Assembly (NCBI GenBank): GCA_027596075.1
Contig: JADGJC010000001.1
Coordinates: 254,796-318,795, forward strand
Reading direction: 5' to 3'
Length of the DNA: 64,000 nt
From: Rhizophlyctis rosea
Taxonomy: Eukaryota; Chytridiomycota; Chytridiomycetes; Rhizophlyctidales; Rhizophlyctidaceae
Shown: one piece after another, positions 35,935 through 47,320 of the stretch
How the letters are laid out: each line of letters starts with the position of its first letter
Position numbering within the stretch: the stretch's first letter is position 1
Position numbers and translations under genes: made by a program
The notes under the pieces: model-generated
What the model was told of the DNA's origin: nothing
Database searches by the model: none
Seen by the model: only the letters and a program-made list of their open reading frames with translations

Positions 35935-38627
35935 CTAAACAATTTTATTCCCCAAAGAGTACATGAGTTCCACTCCTTTCAGCTCTCTCACCCTTCGTAA
36001 TACTTCATCTGCCAAAACAATGATACGCGAAAGATCGCGAATCAGTACGGGATGAGATGTATGTCTGTGGGATGTGGGTATGTACTTACCAACTTGGCAA
36101 AGCCTTGCACAAGCGATTGCTAAGTTCCGTTTAGCACCTGAATCCTTCAATCTCCGTAGTAAGAAAACAAGCGGGTCGACAATTCCCAGCTTAGCAAATG
36201 TTTTGGCGTTCTCCGCTGTGAATGACGTCATGAATATCGGAGCTTATCAGTATGGATGATGCTCCTGCATCTATGAGATGGAAATGATAGCACATACCTC
36301 TGCGAACACACTCTCCAACACACAATACCGCATTTCCAATGACCTTTTCATCTGCCATGGCTTGAGCGGACTCCGCGCATTTCTTCAACAGTCCAGTCAG
36401 GAGTCCAAATCCGCCTGCCCCCCGCCACTCCGTCACGCTTCTCTCTTTTCCCCTTTGCAACCATATTGCTAGAAGCTGCAAGGCAGATGTGCACGTGCCG
36501 GATCGTTGCGGCTGTGCTCCCCCCTGAATATCCGTGGGCCCAAGCTTCTCATTCAAGAAGTCTTGAATTATGGATCGGATCGGGACTTCGTCCCACCAAC
36601 CGTCCAGTGCATCAGCCATTTGCTCGGCGTGGTGTTTGGATAGCTTAGCCAGCGTTGATATGATGGTGGGTTGTGTTGATTGGTCTGGAAGGAGGGAGAG
36701 CAGGGTTGGGATGACGTTGTGGGTTGTGAGAACGGTCGTTATTGGGGCTGATAAATGAAGGAGGAGATTGTGGAAAGCAGCTAGGAGGGCAGGTAGGAGT
36801 CCGTTCGTATCGACATTGGTGCGGGAGGGTTGTGATGGATAATGTGTGATGGTGTTAAAGATTGAACTGACGTATCGATCGATGCTTTCTGTTACGGCTT
36901 TTGACTTTGTGGCGAAGTGCATGTCCAGAACCCTGGTCAAACAAGTACACGCTGCAAGACATATTTCCGAAGAGCCCTTGCTTGCCGCGCATGAAATGTG
37001 CATGGGTAAAGTCTTCACGAGAGTGTCGCCCGACAAATCCCAAAGCTTTGTGACTGTCATCACACCTTGCGGCTTAACGACCAACACCTTGCCGACGAAT
37101 CGAAGCAAATGGGTCGTGACATGGGTGGAAGTCACGACGCCACCATCCCGCGCTATAAACATGCGTAGCAATTCCCCAAATGGAGCCGCCTGAGGTTGTG
37201 CCATCCGCGAGAGGGCATGTACAAACACCTCCTCTTCCGCACATATCGACAACAACTCCGCCCCAGTGCCGATGACTTCCACATCTGGTCTATCTACCCC
37301 CATCAAACTCCCCAAGATATCCCCAACCCTTCTCGCCATCTCTTTCCGGTTAACGGCCGACTTGCGACAAGCGGCAACCATAATTGGGAGGACCAAGTGT
37401 ACAGTTGTTGGTGAAAGGACATTGTTGGACAAAAGACAGTCGAAACCTTTACTTAGGCGGAATCCGTCCGAGAGAGATGGTTCGGCGGCAAGCAATTTCG
37501 TGAGGGTGGTGCATGCAAGCCGTAAGGATGGGTCGCGCGGAGAATGAGACAGACCGTCCGATATTGTGCTTACTAAACTATCTAAGAGCTCCTGACTGCC
37601 TGTATTCCGCAACTCCCTGGCAACATTGTCCTCGGCATCTTGTTCAGTAATATCAGCTTCCAGCAGTTTTTGAAACTTCTTTACTTCTGTCATAGTTACT
37701 CCCAAACTGCTTACGGTCTCATTCCGGTCCCCTGTACCTCTGAATCCCTCAAATTCCTCCACCTGCTTTTGTACGGTAACGATATCCTCCATCGCCTTTT
37801 TGAACTCTCTCATACCCCGATATGCCTCCGCCCGCCGCCAACGAGCTTTCACTATCCCGCAATCAATCTGGAGCGCTTTGCTGCAATCGTCAGCTGCTGC
37901 TTGCCATGACTCCAGCCGTAGGTTAGCCAGGGCTCTGTTTGTAAGAAGAGCTGAATCAACCGGGATAGTCATCGATGATGGTAGGGAGGGCGTGTTAAAG
38001 GATATGGAAGTAGCGGTATCCAAGTACACCTTGATTCCGGCGGTGTAAGCTTCTACGGCATCCTGATATTTCCCTTCTTTGAAGAAGGTGTTGCCTCGTA
38101 ATCTGTGGGTGCGAGCTTTGTCATGAATTTCTGTCTCCCTACGACTTTGCTTCTTTTTTGGAGGGAGCGTGGGTTGGACGGGTTTTGCGTGCTCGGCGGC
38201 AGGAGCGGTTTCATTATTCGTGCGGTCGACGACTGAAAGGCTCTCCCATTTTGAATATTCAATGCCTCGAGACTTCACAGCTGCCGGTTTGATGTCTGGT
38301 GTGCTGATTTGTTTTTCTGGAAAATGTATAATCATCTCACTCTGTTGGTGGTGGACGGGATTGACTTCATCTGGGACACTCGCAAGGCTATTAGATTCTC
38401 CCTGATCTGGCAGAGCAGTGTTCACATTTGCGGCTCTGTTAGAGTCAGCAAGGTCTGGCAATTGATCATCCTTCACTTTCCCACTCAGGGTAGCGTCCAT
38501 CTGAAAAGCTGGAATAGATTTGAAAAACTGACAAATGCCAATGCAGATTTTGCCGTAACTCACTGTATTTTTCAACAAACGCTTCAAACTCTTGCAGCTC
38601 AGCATTCAAATTTGCTAGCATGTCCAT
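35935..38627 (-). CDS. TPR-armadillo protein, TTC12-like dynein assembly factor
   Basis: A short first exon (MDMLANLNAELQEFEAFVEKY) is followed by one very long exon and two small ones. Residues about 140-260 are three TPR units (RGNTFFKEGKYQDAVEAYTAGI, LLTNRALANLRLESWQAA, ARWRRAEAYRGMREFKKAM). The rest is an all-helical armadillo-like region ending DEVLRRVRELKGVELMYSL. TPR followed by ARM repeats and a terminal R-x-L-x-G-x-E motif resembles TTC12, needed for axonemal dynein assembly in the cytoplasm of ciliated cells. UNC45 has a similar order but a different, longer UCS domain. The last two introns were placed by frame continuity (VRRAENAKTFAKLG, CQVDEVLRR). If correct, it implies a motile flagellum. 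Confidence 0.68.
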
Positions 38628-38923
38628 TTTCGTTTAGATGTAGGTAAGAGCTTGCTTGTGATTTTTGTGGAGTGACGGATGAGGGGGGAAATGGGAGGTA
38701 GGGAACGGGCGAAACGCGCAGTGGACCCTTATTGCGGTGGCGAGTGGCTTGACGCGTCTGTCATGTGACCCGTGAATTATTTTTGGATCCACCATCTGTC
38801 TGTTTCTGACCAAATTTCAGCACCTACACAAATTCTGGGAAGTCCGAGCTTCAACTTTTTTCACCGTTACCGAGCGTGTCCCACGATACTAGGCAACCGC
38901 CCTTTTTGCCACACAATAACTCG

Positions 38924-40845
38924 ATGCCACCTCGAACAAAAAGCCTATTGGAGGAACTGGCAGGCCTGTCCAGCACAGCGCCGGATGACTTTGACCCTGA
39001 GCGGGCGGGTGGGGAAGCGGTTGGGTTAGGTCACGCTTCCGATGAGGAGGAGGAAGCGGACGGGGGCAGAGAGCACTATGTGACCGTTGGGTTTGTACTT
39101 CGACAGTTGTTGAAGGAAAAAGGAAGACTGCCCCTCATACGCCTGCTGTGTTTTAGACGCGGGAAGTTACGGGATGCGGTGGGCATTGAGTTGGACGACG
39201 AGAAGTATGCGGGAAAGCGGATATCACGTAAAGCTATGTTTGACAATGATGAGCCCAATGGAGAGGAAGGGGGGGAGGACGATGATGAAGACTCGGAAGC
39301 AGATTTTGAGGATTTAGATGAAGAGTCTGAAGGAGATGCGGTCGATTTTATGGACACGGAAGCAGAGGAGTCGGATGGAGGCGAGGGAGAGGGAGGTGAT
39401 GAGGAGGAGGAGGGGTCTGAAGATGGGTCCGATGAAGCAGAGGAAGAGGAAGAAGAGGGCGACAGTGACGAAGATGCAAGCGCCAAGGATACGCAGGCCC
39501 GCCTAGCTCAAGAATTGGCGCAGTTGGAGGTGGAGGAGAAGAAGCTGGTGAAATCCATGTCGGCGTCAGCGAAGGCTGATACAGACAAGGGGAAGCACGT
39601 CCGAGCGCAAATTGTGAGTAATGGAAAGACGTCGCATGTTTGCAACTTTGTTAAATGGATGGCCTTCCCACTTAGGCGCTATGGGATGGGCTTCTGGATG
39701 GGCGAATCCGGATACAACAGGGAGTAACGCTGGCCAACCGCTTTCCGAAAGCAGATATCCATCTCGCATTTCAAATTGAGGAGGATGTACGGGCAAGCAT
39801 TGCGGCTGCATCGGAGGAGATCGCAACGTTGGTTGATGGATTGTTAGATATCAGGACGGTACGCAATAGATGTCAACATTTGATGCGAACCACACATTCA
39901 TCTGATGATACCCACTTCTAGGCCCTGATTGAACAGAACGACTCCATAAAAATCCCGGACCTCGCTACATTCTCACGCAAACGCAAGCGGGATCACGAAC
40001 ATCCAGACCAAGTCATTTCATCTATGTGGTCGGAGATTCATGCGATTGATGAGGGGTTCACTGCGTTCCGCGATCAGACGATCGAGAAGTGGAATAACAA
40101 AGTTCAGGTTGCTAGTGGAATACCGCTGCAGAAGAAATTCAAGGCGATCAATCAGGTGGGCTCATCTACCCATTGTCATTCAGTCAGTCCTAGTTTTTGA
40201 CACCAATCGTCTCAGAGTGTTTTGTCGCAAATCAAATCGGTGTTGGGAGATAAGGATCGGTTGGTGAAGAGGACAAGACTGCGGCGGACGGATGCGCGAT
40301 GTTTAGGAGAGATTCGAAAAACAACAAGCGATGTCAGCGAAGAGCAAAATGATGAAGATGGGGATCAGGAACGTTCTGACGCTTATCTGTCAAATTATGA
40401 CGCGGACATTTTCGATGATGGGGACTACTATCAACAGCTTTTGAAGGAGTTGATTGAAAGTCGGATGACTGACACAGGTATGTCGTTTTCAGTCATTTCC
40501 CACCATTGTTTATTGTCTCACACCATCATCAACATAGATGATCCAATCCTGCTTGGCATGAAATGGGCTCAGCTCAAGCAACTGCAACAGAAGCAACGGA
40601 AGAAGCGGAAGGTGGACACGAGGGCCTCCAAGGGAAGGAAGATCCGGTATCATGTTCATGAAAAAATGCAAAACTTCATGGCGCCACAACCGAGGGGCAC
40701 TTGGCACGAGGAAATGTTGGAAGAGTTGTTCTCGGGATTGTTGGGTCAGCGTGCTAGTGAGGATGTTCGGGCGGTGTTGACGGTGGTAGCGAAGGAAACG
40801 GGCGGGCTAATCAGCGCTGATGGGTTGAAGATTTTGGGACGGTAG
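38924..40845 (+). CDS. AATF/Bfr2 ribosome biogenesis factor
   Basis: Nucleolar protein of the small-subunit processome, needed for early 18S rRNA processing (yeast Bfr2, human AATF/Che-1). The N-terminus (PPRTKSLLEELAGLSS) is followed by a long acidic stretch. The AATF leucine-zipper-like region (WDGLLDGRIRIQQGVTLANR, then SMWSEIHAIDEGFTAFRD) comes next. The C-terminal TRAUB domain includes FDDGDYYQQLLKELIESR, GRKIRYHVHEKMQNFM and ELFSGLLGQ. Several short introns interrupt the gene. A first intron must remove the frame read-through after 39090, since YVTVG is followed by a non-family segment before KLRDAVGIELD. Start at 38924 is chosen over an upstream ATG at 38876. It is divergent from the TTC12-like gene with about 300 bp between. 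Confidence 0.9.
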
Positions 40846-41033
40846 AAGAGATGTTTGTCAAGTGTACTAAATCATAGCATCATCCTTGCTGGGCACTTGA
40901 TGTCGTTTGTACATACATTTGATAGTAATCTGTAGAAATCAATAGGGCCAAGAAGTATCCGTTGCTATATACACATATGTACAATACTCATTTCTGACTA
41001 CGGGTATCTTGGAACTGCTTTACGCAAAAGAAG

Positions 41034-42655
41034 CTAATCCGTACGGATCCTGGAATCGCCATCCGGGCAGAAGATATCAACTGGGTTGTCGGGATCAATG
41101 GTACGAAGCTTCTCCTTTTCGGGCAGAAATAGATTATTCCTACAAATTCATGAAGTAAGTTGACTGGACAAACTACGCCAGCAAGATGCACAGGCACCCA
41201 CCACGCAGTGACTGCCCAAATCTCATGCGCTGTTACTCCAGGGTGGAAGCAATCCACATCTGAAATGTACGCTAGAGGCCATCGCTTGATTTCCAGGCCA
41301 CTAAACAAAGGATCAAGGATCAACGCGAAATCATCGTAGCTTTTTGCTTTGTAGTCGTCTCGGATCAACTGAAGGCGTCGATTATAAGCTTGTACGAGCT
41401 CATCCATCAAACGCCTTGTTGTTGGTCCAGCGGGACCCGGAAGGAACGCACAAGAGCTGCAATGAACAGCAGACTGTTATCCACGCGTTGTGAGTTCCAT
41501 GAACTCCAAAGTCAACATACCATTCAAAGGTAAGCCCGACAGTTCGCAACTTTGCACACCACGGATCGTCCCGCGTGAGATCATGAACCTTTTGTATCAG
41601 TAGACTTGATCAAACAACGCATCCTGCTTCTCAAACACTCTCTGACAATTGTATAGTCGAAGTCCTACCTGTGATACATTGAACTGCATCATAACATTCA
41701 GAACCGTCCGTGGAATTCTCTTCCTTATGTCTTCTACAAGTACTCGAATGGTTGTTTCGAAAAGAGCCGGTGATGGCCACGCCGGTCCAGGAACAGCTGA
41801 GCAACCCAAGCAGACATCATTGCTACCAATGAATAACGTAAGAAGCTAACATTGTGTTCGTCAATCGAAGTGATCAAGGAAGGCCACCAGCTGAACATTC
41901 CCAACCTTATAATCATTCTCAAAATCGATGCCATCCTGCTTCTTCATGGCATCCACAAGGTATTGAAGCTCATATATGAGGTTGTGTACCATCGCGCCGG
42001 TCTGAGCAGCGTTCAATTTGTCTTGATTTGGCCAATACTGGAAAGGAATGCACCATAATCCGTAGCTGGTAGTTCAACGTGTCAGCTGGAGCCGTCATTC
42101 CTGCATGAAATAACTCAAAGAACCAAATTTCCGCGATATGATCTCCAGTGCTGTATCCTTTTAAATTCGGCTGGAAATGACGCATGAGGTTCGGAAGAGA
42201 TATGACTCCAGGATCGCCGCCCATGGAGAACGCTGTCTATGCCAGTTTTCTTCGTAAGGCTGAGAAGGCACGGGGAGAATCTGACATATATACGTACTCC
42301 GCGGTTTTCCCAAGTACTTTTCATCGGTATCGGATTCGAGCCATTGCCCATTCCCTTCGCAGCAAACCCGGCCGTAATACTATATGTCACAAAGTTGTTG
42401 GCCGCGAATTTCACAGTGGAGGCGTCAACCGGAAAAGCAAGCAGCTGACCTATCACCCAGTGCACCTATGACTTTGATATCATCCACTCGCAAGTCGTGC
42501 ACACTTGTTGGTTTCGCTCGTCGTGGAGGTAAAGGTGGACATTTCGAAACGGACCGGGACGGCTCCTGCAAAACAATTTGCGTGGGGGAGGCCAGGAGTG
42601 GCGTGACAGCCAGCGCGCATAGGACGGCAAACTTGGAGAATAGGCTAACGAGCAT
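41034..42655 (-). CDS. Secreted PLB1-type GDSL phospholipase/lipase
   Basis: SGNH-fold hydrolase of the phospholipase B1 family. The signal peptide is MLVSLFSKFAVLCALAVTPLLA. The nucleophile block I is IKVIGALGDSITAGFAAKG, where the active Ser codon is split by an intron. Block II region reads WSIGGDPGVISLPN. A short Cys pair (VCLGCS) and the final D-x-x-H block (SDVDCFHPGVTAHEIWAVTAW) complete the family signature. These enzymes release fatty acids from phospholipids at the cell surface or outside it. At least seven exons are needed; I checked only the block I junction in detail. A longer start at 42703 exists, but 42655 gives the clean signal peptide. The gene runs parallel to and just downstream of the USP22 gene. 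Confidence 0.85.
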
Positions 42656-42938
42656 TCCGAAGAAGCGATATTTGAAATGTAGGCGTGAACCTATGTAACG
42701 CACATAACCGCCAGTTTTGTATGTTGAACCACTTTAAAATGAGATGGGTAGTGAGATGGGACAGCCGCGGACTTCCAACTTGTGAGGAGGAGGAACAGTC
42801 ATCTGATGGGAATCATGAGATTAAATTTGGGTGGCCAAGCAAGCCACCGGGCCAACGGTTGGTCCACAGACTTTATCTTCAGGCAAGAAGGTGTATTTTG
42901 TGCATAGAACTCGTGACTCGTACTCTACAAATTGATGT

Positions 42939-45570
42939 CTAAACAAGCATTTCTGGACCATTGTGGCCACCAAATCCATTCATATCCATATGTTCCGACC
43001 CATCAATGTCATCCGACCGTAACGGATCGAAGTCATTGATCTGCTTCGCGCGCACTTCAAAAGCATCCATAGGGCAAAGCTCGTAGTTATCCTTGACATA
43101 AAAGCACATGTAGCTAAACCAGGAACTTCAGCACATATTCCTGGTTCAAGCTGTTTCGCACACGAACACCAACCTGTTCGATTCGAGCACATCTTTCTCC
43201 GTCGCCACCTTGACTTCTGCGTCATCGAACGAAAACCATTGCCCCCTTTGCATCGCAAAAGCTGTGTAATGTCCAGTGTCCATCTTGCCCATATGGTTGA
43301 CTACAGCGAAGAGCTTGTATCTATAAGATGGAACCTCACTAGAGCAAAGATTAGAAATCTGCTACATCCTAGGAACGACTGATTGGACATACCCAAGACT
43401 GTCCTTATCCGCGCCGACCTTTCCTGACAACCTCCTGGCTGGATGTGCTGCGGCTGCAGGACCGCCAGCACTGTCTCGACGAGGTTTGCCCATCATGTTC
43501 CGATGTTTCACGCTTCGTGTGGTGTAAGGAGTCATATCCAACTCCATTGGCACTCGAACAATGGTCTCGATCTTCTGCTGTTGAGCTTGGGTGGAGTGTT
43601 CGAAGCGTTTCAATTGGAAGCTTAGCACTGGCGGAAGTCGCTTCAACGACAGCTGCTTTGTAGCCGCCTTCAAACGACTGTTAGTCAAATTCGTCTCTGC
43701 TTGCTGACAAGCACACGCGTATTTCACCTGTCCAGGTCCACAAGACGTGCAAGTATATCCGGAGAAATGTTCAGGAACGGTAAACCTAGTGGGCTGATCA
43801 GTCAATTTCTGGATACTCTAAGACTCCGAGAAGAATCTTCAGCTTACTTTTCTAAGCATTCCAAAAGCGTCGTCGATTCCACATTCATTGGAACTTTTGG
43901 AGTAGCTTTGGTATTTTTGGGGTGTTCCTCCTTTACATCCGCCTCATCCGCACCATTTACTTCAGGTTTCGGCACCAACAAATTGTCCGTGATCTCGGCC
44001 GCGGTGGCCACCGAAGGAGCCGGCTTCTTCTTCGTAGCTTTCTTTCCCAATCGACTGGATTTGACGTCCAATGACAGATCCAAGAATGGATCAAACGATG
44101 GACTGACTCCGCCACATTGGAGACAACTGATTTCCGACTGCATGGAGCCAGAGAACGTGTTATGAACGATGCAGTGGCAGTTACTCGTGTCATGAGAAGT
44201 ACTCCCTAAAAGCCTTATTCAGAATTTTGAACGCTGATGCGCACGTCCACACCACTTACCTGAACAACAGGAGTGGATCTCGTTCAAGCATGCAATGAAG
44301 AACTCGTGAGCGTCCTGCTGCTGATATCCTGATAGATGCTTTTGCGACTCCCACAAATTGAACAGGAAACTGGTCGCCCCAAACGGCGTATGGTCTCCGC
44401 CATGGAACTGAATACCGAAGTATATTGGTATGGATTCTTCACCTTTAACGACTTCAAGGCGTACTCACGCTCTGAAAGAGTTTATCCATTTCACAAGCCA
44501 TGCACTTCTCCCCATGCTTGGTGCACGTCACTGCGGAATGTCGATCGCTCAAAAAATGAGTCCGCAGTAGTGGGTTGTGCACAAATGCTTGTAGTATGGA
44601 ATTCATGAAACATGTGTTTCCCATGTTTCGAAGTCCACGAAGCCCTGCATGTTGCTTTAGAGCTGTACCAAGGAAGGATGCCAATGAGATCAAAGTACCT
44701 GAGCATTTAGCGAGGGTTGAACCGTTTTTGACCATCTCTACCTCCTCCAATGTGGGAACCCAGCTATTCGCACGGTGCTTTTTTGTGTTGGGTTCTGAGT
44801 CGATACACGTCCATGAGTCGTCACGATTTGGCGCTTTACAGGGGTGATTCATACCTTTGATGCGGGAAATCAGCGAATCAATCTTTGCCTTTTCCGCGTG
44901 GAGGATCCTTTCCAAATCAAAGTCATATACGTAGTCATTGCATTGCTGACAGAACATCGTGCAATGAGCAAAATCCATGGCTTTTGTGAAAGTGAGTTAG
45001 CTTCAGCATGGATACACAACTCGTTGGGCTGCATACCGAAAGAGTGCGCTCGTGTATGCAAATGATGTTGAATGTGGCCGCCGTGCCTGCAACCCACATA
45101 TATGCACTCTAAGCAGCAGTGAAGCGCGCCAATGGAGGATGTGTCGCCGCATTCAGAGCATTGCGGCACTGGCAACTAGGAGCTCGTCAGGAACTACGTC
45201 ACAATCAGCACACCAATCCAAGGGAACTAACCTTATCGGCATTGGCTATTTCTTTCTCAGGTACCATCGTCCGCTTCCTCTTCTTCCCACCGCTCGCAAG
45301 GTCCGCGTCCGTCACTCTTTCACCAGCAGCTCGAGCCTCCGCCTGAGCTTCTTCCTCGTCAAGTATTGCATACATTTTCGACGACTTCTGCGTCTTTTTC
45401 GCGGTAACAAGCTGCCAGCGGTTGCGGAAAGTCATGCTGTATCGGACACATATACGATATGCCTCTTGAATGGGTTGGAAGGCATTTTGACGCTTGGCAA
45501 TGGACAAGTGCGGACATGATAGGGGGCCTTGGTGAATAGAATATGGTGATATTGCTGAAGGCGCTGCCAT
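42939..45570 (-). CDS. USP22/Ubp8-like SAGA deubiquitinase
   Basis: Cysteine protease of the SAGA coactivator that removes ubiquitin from histone H2B. The N-terminal ZnF-UBP domain begins at CPHLSIAKRQNAF and continues with PQCSECGDTSSIGALHCC, CRHGGHIQHHL and FCQQCNDYVYDFD. The catalytic Cys is in GLRGLRNMGNTCFMNSILQA. The domain continues with GYQQQDAHEFFIACLNEIH, a Cys4 zinc site (CLQCGG and YTCTSCG) and LKRFEHS, and the catalytic His is in KMDTGHYTAFAMQ. A Lys-rich insertion (KKATKKKPAP) sits between zinc-site halves. The final 35 residues after CFYVKDNYEL are extra. The start ATG at 45570 (MAAPSAISPY) is the first in frame. Multiple short introns. Confidence 0.93.
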
Positions 45571-47320
45571 GTTTGAACTGTGACTGAGAACCAGGGCAGA
45601 CAGCGTCAGAATGCTGACACAAACAACTCTCCTAAGTCACCGAAGGTGAAAGTTGTACCCCTTTACCTCCTTCAAAAGCGTCAGATGCAGGCGGTGTGTT
45701 GGTGAGTTGGAGCGGGCTGCTTCGGGTGGGTCTCCTCTGTATGAAAGAGTCTTGTAAGGACCTTTGGGAAGAAGGGGGAGGAGGTGTGAAAACTGTTTAC
45801 CCTGACTAAGGCCTGGCCAAGTGATGGAGTGATGATGGACCTGCTGCTGGAATTTCCGAAGCCACCATGCGCCACGGGTTCTCCTATTTGGAAGATGTCC
45901 CTAATACGGCAGGGAGAGTGGAAAGGCGTACATATAAAAATTGGCAGTACGTCGATATGATGCTGCATTGATAGGAGAGACGGCACGTTGTATAACAGTC
46001 CAATCACTGCAATATATGCTCCTTAAGCTTCAATGCCATCTGTTGGACTTCAGCCACGTTTAGACAACTTCAATTCCGACCACACGAATCATTTCGGCGA
46101 GTGTCTACCGTTCATGGCATAAGTGACGCCTGCCATCATTGCCCAATAACAATGATAATATGTATCCGTTTTTCGGCTACCAACACCGCCAGTACTCCCA
46201 TGCTCACGGTCGGACCAGATCTTGACAGTCTGTACCTTCAGTAACCACAATGCAAGCAAAGGACGAGGTGAAAAACGGGTTCTTACGGAATGTTGTAGTC
46301 GGGGCAACCGTTCGTAACTTTGATGAAGCCGAGAAGATACGCCATGAGGGGTCCAACGTTGATTGGGTTCTTTGGATAATGGACGCCGTGTCTCCGTGCC
46401 AGGCAGCAAGGAATATATTCTTTCTCCTGCATCTTGCTCTTCACATCAGTAATGGAGTCCAACGATGTCACTTCGACTGTGGTAATCTGGGCTCGTCAAT
46501 GTATTCAGTAAGGTTTGCATGCCTCCAAAAAGGCAAAGAAGGGGGAAGGAAGTGAACTCCGTTTTGTATTCTTGAGGCTGAGCAGATACCTGGCAGCAGT
46601 CCATGCTCCTCAAAATGCAGTGAAAGTGGAGAATCGAAGGTATTTTGTACCAGCACGCACCAAACCAAGGTTCTGGAGTTCAAGCTGCTTTTCAAGGAGG
46701 AGAAGGTTTTGCCAATGAGAATAAGTGGTGTAAGCTGCTGTGCGTCGCAATCACCAATGATGTCGCCGGCTTCACTGTGATGCTCCTTCTGTTAAGTCAC
46801 AGCCCTGCGCCAGCAAGCAATATCCATTGCAGATGTATATAAAACGAGCGGGAAGGGGTCCTTCCTTGACTTGAATATTTGTCTCCATGTTCTCACTCTC
46901 AATTCTGTGTCAAGACTCGAACTCACGAGTGGCGGTCTAGCCGCTCAATTTCTTCATCAAAATTTGCATTGTTCAATCCGCAGGCTGACGATACTCCAAT
47001 TTTTTGAAGACGTTGCTGAGTAGATAACGAACTTGACGAAGGTATATGAAATTTCACTGGATTCTGGCAGGAAGGAACTAGGTAGGAGGCAGGAAGAAGG
47101 GAGTTACTGTGCTGCGCACTGTGCCACAGGGTCTTCCTTCTGTATACGCCAGGGTCCTACAGGATGGAGTAGTCACTCGCGGGGGCACAGTTTGCCGTGT
47201 TACACAAAATGAACAACCTTCCCGTGTGTCCCATGACTGATTCCAGTCCAGTCCCGGACTAATATTCCAACACTTTGCCATTTCACACAATTCCTACCAT
47301 TCCAATAATCAAACTGAAGT
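45571..47320. other. Large divergent intergenic region
   Basis: About 1.75 kb between the USP22-like and eIF2D genes, the longest spacer in the window. It contains a decayed ubiquitin-like sequence at 46245-46520. Other open frames (for example on the reverse strand at 46007-45681) have no recognised domain. Confidence 0.5.
46245..46520 (-). pseudogene. Decayed ubiquitin-derived sequence
   Basis: Reading the reverse strand from ATG at 46520 gives MQTLLNTLT, then after a frame change VEVTSLDSITDVKSKMQEKE followed by YIP. Further along come NGCPDYNIP and, in another frame, EPVFHLVLCLHC. These line up in order with ubiquitin segments: the MQIFVKTLTG start, the first long helix region with DKEGIP, the SDYNIQ segment, and the STLHLVLRLRGG end. 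At least two frame changes and an altered middle part prevent a single intact ubiquitin frame, and the terminal Gly-Gly is lost. This looks like a decayed copy. A fast-evolving spliced ubiquitin-like gene is a less likely alternative, since typical splice sites do not reconnect the frames. Confidence 0.62.

Noticed and set aside
41034..45570. PLB1-like and USP22-like genes as an operon-like unit
   Set aside because: Same strand and close, but they have unrelated functions, nearly 300 bp spacing and separate starts. Fungal genes are usually single units.
45681..46007. 108-codon frame on the reverse strand downstream of the ubiquitin relic
   Set aside because: No similarity to ribosomal fusion tails of ubiquitin genes (no Lys-rich or zinc-ribbon pattern) and no other domain seen.
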